Shown: in pieces, positions 1 through 7,282 of the stretch
How positions within the stretch are numbered: the first letter of the stretch is position 1
Layout: every line of letters begins with the position of its first letter
Assembly (NCBI GenBank): GCA_026414955.1
Contig: JAOAIA010000035.1
Coordinates: forward strand, 1 to 13,808
From: Candidatus Bipolaricaulota bacterium
Lineage (GTDB): Bacteria; Bipolaricaulota; Bipolaricaulia; RBG-16-55-9; DRXL01
Direction of reading: 5' to 3'
Length of the DNA: 13,808 bases
Position numbers and translations under genes: made by a program
Notes under the pieces: generated by a model
Seen by the model: only the letters and a program-made list of their open reading frames with translations
The model's database searches: none
Told to the model about the DNA's origin: nothing

Positions 1-496
1 GCTAAGAAGATACCCGTCCAGCCGAAAGCTTTTCCAAACCTTGGGTGATGAAGCATGGCAACACCAATCAAGATCAACCCGATTAACAAAAAGATGTCCC
101 ACGAGACATCCAGCCCTAGTTGGACTAGGTTAACGCCCTTCCAGATCAATTTAAGGGTCTCTTTTGTGACCTCGTCGGGGGCCTCACGAATGTATCTAGA
201 TATAAAGATGCTAGTTGTGGCTTGAACAACAGCCATCGCGTTCTGAAGGACTCCAGCGATGATACCAAAGAGAGCTCCCATCTGGAGAGGCACACTTTCT
301 CGGGAATGATGTGACAGCAGCTTGTAAAGACCCGCTACAAATACGATGCCTAAGACTCCAATGGCAAAGAAAAGATAATAGTCTATGATTCTTGGCAAGA
401 AGGTGGGAAGAACCGAAGACACCAGGTACGCCACTATTGCTAAGAGCCCACAGATAGCCCCTGTTCTGATCCAAGATCTTGTCAAATTTACGCTGA

Positions 497-500
<4 letters not shown>
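1..500 (-). CDS. Multi-pass membrane protein, partial (C-terminus beyond left edge)
   Basis: The minus-strand frame opens with ATG at 500-498 and stays open to the window edge, giving 166 codons of an incomplete protein. Four hydrophobic stretches are visible at about residues 13-31, 41-60, 74-94 and 132-151. A polar loop (about 101-120, with REAPDE) separates the third and fourth. The start overlaps the stop of the ABC ATPase in an ATGA arrangement, so the two are translationally coupled and this could be the membrane partner of that ATPase. However, it does not look like a standard ABC-2 permease; it more resembles small integral membrane proteins of the DUF4386 type, and I do not recognise the family firmly. 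Its DNA is less GC-rich (about 48% over the first 240 bases by hand count) than the subtilase gene (about 67% in a sampled 60 bases), hinting at a different origin. There is no strong ribosome binding site of its own, as expected for a coupled start. Confidence 0.75.
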
Positions 501-1459
<959 letters not shown>

Positions 1460-1526
1460 TTTTCTCTCCTTGCTCCCCCTCTCAGCGCGACAAGATTACT
1501 GCATCCGTTTGGACGAAGCAACTGGC

Positions 1527-1556
1527 TTGACAGCCTATCTCCCTGTGAGCCATAAT
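1527..1556 (+). promoter_or_regulatory. Sigma-70-type promoter placed for a leaderless start
   Basis: A perfect -35 TTGACA (1527-1532) is followed by an 18-bp spacer and a -10 CATAAT (1551-1556), five of six matching TATAAT. The ATG of the CcdA-like gene lies at 1563, six bases after the -10, which is where transcription would begin. No Shine-Dalgarno sequence fits between them, so the mRNA is predicted to start at or next to the A of ATG. This also argues for 1563 rather than the in-frame ATG at 1434, which would sit upstream of the promoter and inside the opposite-strand ABC gene. Confidence 0.6.
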
Positions 1557-1562
1557 CTCACC

Positions 1563-2489
1563 ATGCAGATTGATCTCAGCATTGTCGGCTTGGCTCTCGG
1601 CGCGGGGGTTGTCGCGTTCTTCAACCCCTGCGGCTTCGCCTTGCTCCCTTCGTATGTCGCTCATTACCTGGGGAGCGGTTCAAGCGCCAAAGCAACAGCT
1701 TCAGAACGATGGTGGCAACGTGGCCTGCACGGCTTGGCGCTGGGAGGAGCCGTGAGCGCCGGCTTCTTCACGGTCTTTCTCGCCCTGGGCATCGCGATCT
1801 CTCTGGTGGGCACGGCCATCGGTGCGTATTTTCCCTGGGCAGTGATGCTCGTGGGGCTGGGGCTTATAGCTTTGGGAACCTTCACGCTCGCGGGGCGCGA
1901 GCTCACACTTGCGCTCCCATTGCCAGTGCGCTCGCCCTCACCCCCAACCCCTCTCCCCTCCGAGAGAAAGGGGCCAGGGGTGAGGGACTACTTCTTCTAC
2001 TATTATCTCTATGGGATCGGCTACGCAATTGCGTCCTGTGGGTGCACGCTCCCAATCTTTATGATCTACGTTGTCGGGCCAGCACTCACGACCAGCCTTG
2101 TGACCGGAATTCTCAATTTTTTCGCGTATGCGTCGGGCATGACGCTGATGATGCTCTTGCTCTCGCTCAGTATCGCGTATTCCAAGGGCAGTCTTGAGCG
2201 CCGCTTGCCGCTGAGACAGGCCCTCATTGGAGCGAGCGTGCCTGTTGCTATCGTCGTGGTGCTTCTGTGGGCGCAGCCGCAGGTCGCAGCCAGCTGGAGC
2301 GCAGCGTTTTCTGGAGCCAATCGCATCTTTTTCAGTGTCTTCGCGCTCGCGTTATTCGCTCTGCTCGTCTTTCAGTTGCGACGCTGGGAGCGAGCCACGC
2401 GCTGGCTCAACGGGCTTTTGCTGGTAGCCGCCGGGCTGTATCTGATCTATTATCAGCTCTTCGAGTACGGCTTGTTCGCTTTCCAATAG
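1563..2489 (+). CDS. CcdA/DsbD-family transmembrane thiol-disulfide transporter
   Basis: A 308-residue polytopic membrane protein. CcdA-family proteins carry electrons from cytoplasmic thioredoxin across the membrane to thioredoxin-like partners used in cytochrome c maturation or disulfide control. Residues 18-28 read AFFNPCGFALL, with the family proline-cysteine pair (C23). The second redox site is at ASCGCTLP (C159, C161), preceded by YLYGIGYAI; here the cysteine is doubled as C-G-C, which is unusual. About seven or eight hydrophobic segments cover the chain. Residues 125-141 (P/S-rich, ending GPGVR) are encoded by a palindromic repeat and form an added loop between the third membrane segment and the second cysteine site. 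No thioredoxin-like partner or cytochrome gene is adjacent, so the physiological role is open; metal or mercury transport roles of related proteins are alternatives. The start follows from the promoter position and from the family N-terminus; the frame is also open upstream to 1434. Confidence 0.85.
   Translation: MQIDLSIVGLALGAGVVAFFNPCGFALLPSYVAHYLGSGSSAKATASERWWQRGLHGLALGGAVSAGFFTVFLALGIAISLVGTAIGAYFPWAVMLVGLGLIALGTFTLAGRELTLALPLPVRSPSPPTPLPSERKGPGVRDYFFYYYLYGIGYAIASCGCTLPIFMIYVVGPALTTSLVTGILNFFAYASGMTLMMLLLSLSIAYSKGSLERRLPLRQALIGASVPVAIVVVLLWAQPQVAASWSAAFSGANRIFFSVFALALFALLVFQLRRWERATRWLNGLLLVAAGLYLIYYQLFEYGLFAFQ
1935..1986. repeat. Palindromic repeat copy A, in frame inside the CcdA-like gene
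   Basis: A 52-bp imperfect palindrome whose outer 10-bp arms pair perfectly: CCCTCACCCC (1935-1944) with GGGGTGAGGG (1977-1986). Inner CCCCTCTCC and GAGAGAAAGGGG add weaker pairing. It is translated in frame as a proline-rich then charged segment (residues 125-141) without disrupting the protein. The same arm sequences recur in lnt and at the end of ligA. Confidence 0.85.
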
Positions 2490-2534
2490 TATCAACCCCA
2501 TGGGCGAGTTTTGGATTTCTGCTCCTGTACCGGA

Positions 2535-2622
2535 TGCTGAAGGAGGGGCAGGTTTGACATCTGCCCCTCCTCAGCGTGCTTCAGCACGCTTCCATCTCCT
2601 GAGACGGCGACTTCAGTCGCCG
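2535..2622. repeat. Cluster of three hairpins ahead of lnt
   Basis: Three inverted repeats sit almost end to end in the 133-bp gap. The first pairs GGAGGGGCAG (2542-2551) with CTGCCCCTCC (2561-2570) and extends through GCTGA/TCAGC if A2541 is bulged. The second is GCGTGC-TTCA-GCACGC (2574-2589). The third is CGGCGAC-TTCA-GTCGCCG (2605-2622), ending directly against the ATG at 2623. The last two have different stems but the same TTCA tetraloop, so the pairing and the loop appear to be preserved. No T-tract follows, so they are not classical terminators. They resemble dispersed intergenic palindromes and could also control lnt translation or protect mRNA ends. Confidence 0.75.
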
Positions 2623-4194
2623 ATGTTTCGGGCATCCTTGGCCATTCTTGCGGCTCTCTTGGCGCTGCTCAGCATGCCAGGGTATCTCGTTGGTGGGCTG
2701 ATCTTTGTCGCGCTCGTGCCACTCTTCTATGCTCTGGAGGGCTGCTCGCCCCGCCAGGGATTCTTGATCGGGTATCTGTGCGGGTTTGTCTTCTTCGCGC
2801 TTTTATTGTATTGGCTCTATGCTCTCTTCGAGTGGGCGGGAATCTTTATTGTCTTCGGGCATATAGGGCTAGCGGGGCTGCTGGCGCTGTGGTGGGGGCT
2901 GTGGGGCGCAAGCTTTAGTGTAATTCAGGGGCGATTCCCGCGCGCTCAGGGGCTGGCTCTCCCCGCTATGTGGGTTCTTCTCGAATATCTGCGCTCACTG
3001 ACGAAGTTCGGGTTCACCTGGGGATTTCTCAGTGACGCCCTCTGGCAGCATCCCCAGCTCATTCAGATTGCTTCCGTGACGGGCACCTGGGGGATTTCGT
3101 TTCTCATTGTGCTCGTGAACTTTTTGCTCTATCGTGCTCTGCGTGAGCGGCGTTTGATCTGGGGCATCATAGCTCTGAGCGTGATCGCGCTCGCTTGGGG
3201 CTGGGGAGTCTATCAGCTGAGCGTGCCTGTGCCGCAGGGAGCACCGCTGCGCGTGGCGATCATTCACTCCAACGTCGCGCAGCGCGCTCGCAGCGATCCC
3301 GCGCAACTGCCCAGCATTCAGAATCTCTATCTCTCTCAAGTGGAGCGACTTCAGGCCGGGGAGGTTGATCTCGTGCTTCTGCCGGAGTCTCTTGTGCCGG
3401 CGTATCTGCTCCGGCAGCGCGAGCTTCTTGCACCCTATCAAGAGCAGGCGCGCCGTCTTGGAGCGGCGCTCATCGTGGGGACGATTGATTATCGTGACGG
3501 CAAGCTCTTTAATACCGCAGCCCTACTTGCTCCCGACGGGGAGATCGCCGATCTCTACGACAAAGTGCAGCTTGTGCCCTTTAGCACCGAGTATTTCCCG
3601 TTGATCGGGTTCTTGAGAAATATAGGGCTGGAGAATCTCATTGGGCCGTTGCCGTTGGGGGCGCTCACGCCGGGGGAAGGGTTTCGGCCTTTGGCCTCAC
3701 CCTCAGCCCCTCTTCCCTCCGCGGGAGAGGGGAGCAAAGGGGTGAGGGGGCAAAGGGAACTAGGGGAGTTTAAAATCGCCACCCCCATCTGCTTCGAGTC
3801 TATCTTCTCTCACATCAGTCGAGCGTTCGTCAGAAGCGGTGCCCAAGCTCTTCTGGTCATCACCAACGATGCATGGTTTAAGAGTTCAAAAGCCCTGGAG
3901 CAGCACTTTGCCAAAGCCGTCTTTCGCGCCGTCGAGACGGGACGGTATACAATTCAAGCCTCTAATGGCGGCATCTCCGGGGTGATTGACCCCGCCGGGA
4001 GAATTCTGTCATCAACGCGCTCCGAAAAAGAGCAGATCCTGCAGGAGAAGATCCTCCTGCAGGATCATGCGACGCTCTACGTGCAGCTCGGAGATTGGGT
4101 CGTCTATCTGCTGGGGGTAGTGCTGGCGGGCGTCATATTCGTGCCCGTGCTCGTCAGCTTAGTCACCGCGCCCGTGGAGAGATTCACTTTATAG
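2623..4194 (+). CDS. lnt: Apolipoprotein N-acyltransferase
   Basis: Transfers an acyl chain from phospholipid to the N-terminal cysteine of lipoproteins, the last step of lipoprotein maturation, acting at the outer face of the inner membrane. The 523-residue protein has about six hydrophobic segments in the first 190 residues and a nitrilase-like (CN_hydrolase) domain from about 205. The expected triad is present: E255 in LLPESLVP, K314 in LYDKVQLVPF and C390 in TPICFES. Also conserved are ITNDAWF after the cysteine, ETGRYTIQASNGG and the terminal TLYVQLGDW followed by a last membrane helix. A palindromic repeat encodes residues about 358-376, just before the cysteine strand. The frame is open back to an ATG at 2500; I prefer 2623 because it places the first membrane helix where family members have it, and because the 41 extra codons only read through hairpins. 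No clear Shine-Dalgarno precedes either start. The 3' end overlaps the convergent propeller gene by 91 bp. Confidence 0.93.
   Translation: MFRASLAILAALLALLSMPGYLVGGLIFVALVPLFYALEGCSPRQGFLIGYLCGFVFFALLLYWLYALFEWAGIFIVFGHIGLAGLLALWWGLWGASFSVIQGRFPRAQGLALPAMWVLLEYLRSLTKFGFTWGFLSDALWQHPQLIQIASVTGTWGISFLIVLVNFLLYRALRERRLIWGIIALSVIALAWGWGVYQLSVPVPQGAPLRVAIIHSNVAQRARSDPAQLPSIQNLYLSQVERLQAGEVDLVLLPESLVPAYLLRQRELLAPYQEQARRLGAALIVGTIDYRDGKLFNTAALLAPDGEIADLYDKVQLVPFSTEYFPLIGFLRNIGLENLIGPLPLGALTPGEGFRPLASPSAPLPSAGEGSKGVRGQRELGEFKIATPICFESIFSHISRAFVRSGAQALLVITNDAWFKSSKALEQHFAKAVFRAVETGRYTIQASNGGISGVIDPAGRILSSTRSEKEQILQEKILLQDHATLYVQLGDWVVYLLGVVLAGVIFVPVLVSLVTAPVERFTL
3695..3750. repeat. Palindromic repeat copy B, in frame inside lnt
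   Basis: Outer arms CCTCACCC (3695-3702) and GGGTGAGG (3740-3747) pair perfectly; inner CCCCTCTTCCCTC and GGGAGAGGGG add pairing around a GCG centre. It is read in the same frame as copy A, giving SPSAPLPSAGEG then SKGVRG. Relative to the usual Lnt pattern, in which LTPGxG is followed quickly by the strand carrying the catalytic cysteine, it forms an extra loop of roughly 20 residues. Confidence 0.82.
4035..4066. repeat. Perfect 13-bp inverted repeat within lnt
   Basis: GATCCTGCAGGAG (4035-4047) and CTCCTGCAGGATC (4054-4066) are exact reverse complements around the 6-base loop AAGATC. Each arm also contains CCTGCAGG, itself a palindrome. The region encodes QILQEKILLQD near the Lnt C-terminus, where the family is variable. 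There is no T-tract downstream on either strand, so it is not a terminator. It lies about 40 bp before the point where the convergent propeller gene ends. Confidence 0.7.
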
Positions 4195-5324
4195 ATTTGA
4201 TACGTCCCATCGCGGTCGGAGACGAACGCGATCTCGTTGCCGTTAGGCAGCCAGAAGGGATCGAACTCGTCCGAACTCGCTAAATTCGCGGTGCTCGACG
4301 AGGCGAACGTATTCAAGCTGACAATGCTTGAGCCGTCGGCGTTCATCACGAAGATGTCCAAGCTGCCCGTCTGATCGGACGTGAACGCGATCTTCGTGCC
4401 ATCGGGGGACCAACTGGGTGGTGACGGAAAACCCGTGATCGGCGAGAGTGCTCCGTCGTTATAGGGTCGGTTGGTGAGTTGGGCCAACCCCGTGCCGGTA
4501 GCGTTGATCTTGGCAATGGAGAGATACGGTGACTGGCTCATATTGGGCATTACGAAGATCAGCAGATTGGGGTTTGTGGGCGACCAGCGCGGCGCGAAGG
4601 CGTTCTTCGGAGTAACGGTCGTCAAGCGAGACTGAGTGGTCCCGTCGGCGTTCATCGTGTAGATTTCGTAGTTGCCGTCGCGATTCGTAGCGAAGGCGAT
4701 CTTGGTAGCGTCAGGCGACCAGGTGGGCTGGATCTCGGCACTGCCGGTCTGCTGGGTGAGATTCGTTTGGAAGGTGCCATTGGGAAGCATCGCAAAGATC
4801 TCGAAGTCTCCCGAACGATCGCTGGCGAAGGCCACGAGGTGGCGCCCGTTTGGGGGGAGGGCAGGCCACTGGTCATCCCCAGGGGAGTGAGTGATCTGGG
4901 CCTGGCTGGTGCCATCGGTATTCATCTTGAAGATTTCGGGATCTCCGGTACGATCTGAGGTGAAGAAGATGCTCGCCTCCAACACGGTGATGAAGAGGGC
5001 AAACGAGCTCTTCAGGCCCGTGCTGTCGGTGACCGTGAGAACAGCCGCGTAAAGCCCCGCAGCAGGGTACGTATGTGTGACTGTGATGCCGGTGGCGTCC
5101 ATAGTGCCGTCGTTGTCGAAGTCCCATTCGTACTGGGAGATCGTGCCGTCGGGGTCGCTCGACCCAGAGGCGTCGAAGCTGACGGTAAGCGGGGCTTCGC
5201 CGGTCGTCGGGATGGCGACGAAGAGAGCAAGGGGGGCTTGAGCTAGGGTACAACTGCTTACAGCGATCAACAATGCGAGGAGAAGTGAGATTCGTTCAAG
5301 GCGTCGCGCTAAGGCTCGAACCAT
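4104..5324 (-). CDS. Putative lipoprotein with PKD domain and TolB-like six-repeat beta-propeller
   Basis: A 406-residue exported protein. The N-terminus has several arginines, a hydrophobic run and a lipobox-like VSSC (C25), so lipidation is likely, though cleavage after the later ALAQA stretch by signal peptidase I is an alternative. A PKD domain covers about residues 33-115 (core YEWDFDNDGTMDATG). From about 118 onward, six copies of the PD40/TolB repeat occur, each built on SDRxGxxEIFxMNxDGT: IFFTSDRTGDPEIF, FASDRSGDFEIF, FATNRDGNYEIY, a degenerate LSIAKINATGT, FTSDQTGSLDIF and FVSDRDGTYQIY. Such propellers bind proteins or peptides outside the cytoplasm; it lacks a peptidase domain. The start has a strong AGGAGG (5331-5336, minus strand) 6 nt from the ATG. 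The gene is divergent from the sigma-factor gene and its last 91 bp overlap lnt, tail to tail. The PKD domain resembles that of the subtilase downstream. Confidence 0.88.
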   Translation of the reverse strand: MVRALARRLERISLLLALLIAVSSCTLAQAPLALFVAIPTTGEAPLTVSFDASGSSDPDGTISQYEWDFDNDGTMDATGITVTHTYPAAGLYAAVLTVTDSTGLKSSFALFITVLEASIFFTSDRTGDPEIFKMNTDGTSQAQITHSPGDDQWPALPPNGRHLVAFASDRSGDFEIFAMLPNGTFQTNLTQQTGSAEIQPTWSPDATKIAFATNRDGNYEIYTMNADGTTQSRLTTVTPKNAFAPRWSPTNPNLLIFVMPNMSQSPYLSIAKINATGTGLAQLTNRPYNDGALSPITGFPSPPSWSPDGTKIAFTSDQTGSLDIFVMNADGSSIVSLNTFASSSTANLASSDEFDPFWLPNGNEIAFVSDRDGTYQIYKVNLSTGAVTKLTSTGTNMTPASTTPSR

Positions 5325-5542
5325 GTCGTACCTCCTGAGCCAGCCGTAAAGCTTTCGCTCATGACTATAGGGCAGCCTCCAGAGATACGGAAGGAAGGCC
5401 GTCGGAGAGCAGGGGATGCTTTGTCTGCTCCCAAGATGACAGATGTCGGCATCCTCGTGGGGCGCGTGACGGGTTCTTGATACAATATACTGTGAAACTT
5501 TGTCTTGACGAATCTGTATATAATAGCGACGAGGGAGGTCAC
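5325..5542. promoter_or_regulatory. Divergent control region between the propeller lipoprotein and sigma-factor genes
   Basis: This 218-bp stretch has no gene. Facing right, a consensus -10 TATAAT lies at 5519-5524, 18 bp before the sigma ATG, leaving a leader of roughly 12 nt that holds GGGAGGT. No matching -35 sits 16-18 bp upstream. GAAACTT (5494-5500) is at a distance that could suit an ECF-type -35, but the usual ECF -10 is absent. Facing left, TATAGT (complement of 5364-5369) could be the -10 of the propeller gene, again without a clear -35. The stretch 5477-5524 is much richer in A and T than its surroundings. Confidence 0.45.
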
Positions 5543-6091
5543 ATGGGTGAGGGGGAGTTGGAGTTAATACAACGAGCGCTGCATGGAGATATGAACGCCT
5601 GGGGTGAAATCGTGAGACGCTACAAGGACGCAGTCTTCGGGATCGCCATCGGCATTTTGGGCAACCCCGCCGATGCCGAAGACGCTACTCATGATGCGTT
5701 CATCCGCGCTTATGAAGGGCTGCACACGTTCCACCTCGACAAGAGATTCTCGACGTGGATCTTCGCCGTGACAGCCAATGTCTGCAAGAACAAGCTGCGC
5801 CGCGAGCGGCTTTTTGCTCCGCTGAAACATATCTCGCGACTGACGAAGGGAAGCGATCCTGCCCAGCAGCTGGCTCAGCAGGAACGCACCCAACTCATCA
5901 AAGACGCGATAGACCAGCTCAAGCCGGCATACAGAATGCCCCTCGTGCTGCGCTACTATGCCGACTTAGACTATAAGGAGATCGCGGAGGTGTTAGGGCT
6001 CCCCGAAGGGACGGTCAAGACGCGCCTTCACCGAGCCAAAGCGGAACTGAAGCAGATTCTGGAGCAGAAAGGAGTGACGGGCCATGCATGA
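5543..6091 (+). CDS. ECF (RpoE-like) RNA polymerase sigma factor
   Basis: A 182-residue sigma-70-family protein of the extracytoplasmic-function class, with only regions 2 and 4. Region 2 spans about residues 8-90; DAEDATHDAFIRAY (44-57) and FSTWIFAVTANVCKNKLRR (69-87) are the core-binding and -10-reading parts. Region 4 spans about 115-172, with the helix-turn-helix YKEIAEVLGLPEGTVKTRLH (144-163) that reads the -35. The ATG at 5543 has GGGAGGT just upstream and gives the usual N-terminus; the frame is open to an earlier ATG at 5477, which lacks a binding site and lies upstream of the -10. The stop at 6089-6091 overlaps the next gene by 8 bp. It is the first gene of the protease operon and, like most ECF factors, probably drives its own operon; its target promoter cannot be read here with confidence. 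Confidence 0.93.
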   Translation: MGEGELELIQRALHGDMNAWGEIVRRYKDAVFGIAIGILGNPADAEDATHDAFIRAYEGLHTFHLDKRFSTWIFAVTANVCKNKLRRERLFAPLKHISRLTKGSDPAQQLAQQERTQLIKDAIDQLKPAYRMPLVLRYYADLDYKEIAEVLGLPEGTVKTRLHRAKAELKQILEQKGVTGHA

Positions 6092-6593
6092 ACACGAATG
6101 GGAGAGCCTCGTGAAAGAGACGCTGACGCGCTACGCCGACGCCCATCGGGATCGCATCGCCACCTTGGAATACGAGATCGTGGAGGAGCTTCCAGAGAGG
6201 CGGCCGAACCCGCACCCGCGCTGGGGCTTTGCCCTAGCGGGAGCTGTGGCTGTGGCAGCGATCTTCGTGATCGGCTTGTGGGTGGGACTCCATCTTTCCG
6301 TTGCACCGTGCTCTGATCCCGATGTTTTGTGTCTCGTCTACCCGCACGCTCAGAGTGTCAGCGTAGCAGCACAATTTACGCTGTGGGAGCCTGTCCCCAT
6401 GAACGGCCCTGATCGCAGCGGCGTCTGGTGGATCCGGCTGCCACAAGAGATCAAGCCCGGTCGGTACGAGTACGGCTTTATCGTGGACGGCACACGCTGG
6501 GTCTACGACCCGCGAGCGACGGAGTTTGTACACACGTTTGACGATAAGATCAATTCCGTGTTGTACATAGCGCCGCGAGGTGAGCAGCCATGA
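6084..6593 (+). CDS. Single-pass membrane protein with outside CBM48/E-set-like domain; putative anti-sigma factor
   Basis: A 169-residue protein with three parts. Residues 1-46 are charged and cytoplasmic; 47-73 (GFALAGAVAVAAIFVIGLWV) form one membrane helix; about 84-165 fold outside the membrane. The outer part matches the glycogen-binding/isoamylase early-set pattern: VSVAAQFTLWEPVPM, then GVWWIRLP, then KPGRYEYGFIVDGTRWVYDP. Such domains bind alpha-glucans or serve as beta-sandwich spacers. The position directly after an ECF sigma gene, with an 8-bp overlap, is that of an anti-sigma factor, and the architecture fits a receptor that holds sigma at the membrane. The zinc-binding HxxxCxxC motif of many anti-sigma factors is absent: the cytoplasmic part has no cysteine. 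Two cysteines (C76, C83) just outside the membrane could form a disulfide. Start supported by AAAGGAG 9 nt upstream. The domain call is firm; the anti-sigma role is inferred from context. Confidence 0.85.
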   Translation: MHEHEWESLVKETLTRYADAHRDRIATLEYEIVEELPERRPNPHPRWGFALAGAVAVAAIFVIGLWVGLHLSVAPCSDPDVLCLVYPHAQSVSVAAQFTLWEPVPMNGPDRSGVWWIRLPQEIKPGRYEYGFIVDGTRWVYDPRATEFVHTFDDKINSVLYIAPRGEQP

Positions 6594-7282
6594 AGCGCTT
6601 AGTGAGCCTGCTTGTGCTTAGTATCTGCGTCAGTTGGATCGGTGTAGAGGCACAGCCGACCCCTGAAGACGTCTATAAATGCTTTGTTGAGCTAGGGGTT
6701 TCTGATCTGCAGACGCTGCAGACGGCGTTTGCCAAGGGATTTGCCGACAAGCGCATTACCCCCGACACGGCGCTCAAGCTCTGTCAGCGCCTCAAGCAGT
6801 CTGCAGCTCCGATCTCGCTGCGCGAGGGGGTGTTACAGATCATCGGGCGAGCCTTGCTCGAAGAGCTTCCGGTCACGATGTTGGTCGACAAAGCCTTTGA
6901 GGGCCTGACCAAGGGCATCCCGCTTGACGTCATCAACGACGACCTATTAGAGCGCAAGACGACCCTGGGGGAAGTGAAGACTCTGCTGGCGAGCAAAGGC
7001 GTGACGATAGGCCTCACGATCCGGTTCGGAGCCGTGACGCTCACGCTTACTTTAGAAGTGGTGGACACGACGATCACGGAAGCTGCCGGAGCACTAGAAG
7101 ATTATGTGCGCGGTGGGGGCAAACTCGACGACGCGAATGCGATTAAGTCTGCTGTGCAGTTGCGTCTGTCGCGCAACCCGTTCATTCCCCAAACCCTGAC
7201 AAGCTATATTGACCAGACGGTGAGCGCTGCCGAATGGGCGCAGATCGCTCAGAATATTGCCAAACGCTTGAAGAAGCCCTGA
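6590..7282 (+). CDS. Secreted protein of unknown function
   Basis: I do not recognise this 230-residue protein. It starts with a typical signal peptide (MKRLVSLLVLSICVSW) with likely cleavage after GVEA, near residue 22. The rest is soluble and apparently mostly helical, with no further membrane segment. Stretches such as LVDKAFEGLTKGIPLDVI followed by LLERKT resemble the 'GLxKGxPxxxI' turns found in some small exported helical proteins, but no function can be drawn from that. A more strand-like, threonine- and valine-rich piece lies at about 146-168. One cysteine is in the mature N-terminus (YKCF) and another in ALKLCQRL. The start overlaps the stop of the CBM48-like gene (ATGA) and has AGGTGAG 6 nt upstream, so it is co-expressed with the sigma factor and its membrane partner; a periplasmic adaptor or ligand for that partner is one possibility. 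Confidence 0.8.
   Translation: MKRLVSLLVLSICVSWIGVEAQPTPEDVYKCFVELGVSDLQTLQTAFAKGFADKRITPDTALKLCQRLKQSAAPISLREGVLQIIGRALLEELPVTMLVDKAFEGLTKGIPLDVINDDLLERKTTLGEVKTLLASKGVTIGLTIRFGAVTLTLTLEVVDTTITEAAGALEDYVRGGGKLDDANAIKSAVQLRLSRNPFIPQTLTSYIDQTVSAAEWAQIAQNIAKRLKKP

Noticed and set aside
1485..1513. Minus-strand promoter for the ABC gene (TTGCTT, 17 bp, TAATCT)
   Set aside because: Only three of six bases match in each element, so the evidence is too weak to list.
1709..2197. Plus-strand open frame of 162 codons overlapping the CcdA-like gene
   Set aside because: Wrong frame of a clear membrane protein; only the palindromic repeat looks protein-like in it.
2554..2559. TTGACA as a promoter for lnt
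   Set aside because: It lies in a hairpin loop and no -10 is found 16-18 bp downstream.
2500..2622. In-frame extension of lnt back to ATG at 2500
   Set aside because: The 41 codons only read through three hairpins; the Lnt N-terminus fits the ATG at 2623. TAGTAT seven bases before 2500 keeps a small doubt.
5505..5524. TTGACG at 5505-5510 as the -35 of the sigma-gene promoter
   Set aside because: Only 8 bp separate it from TATAAT at 5519; too short for a sigma-70 promoter.
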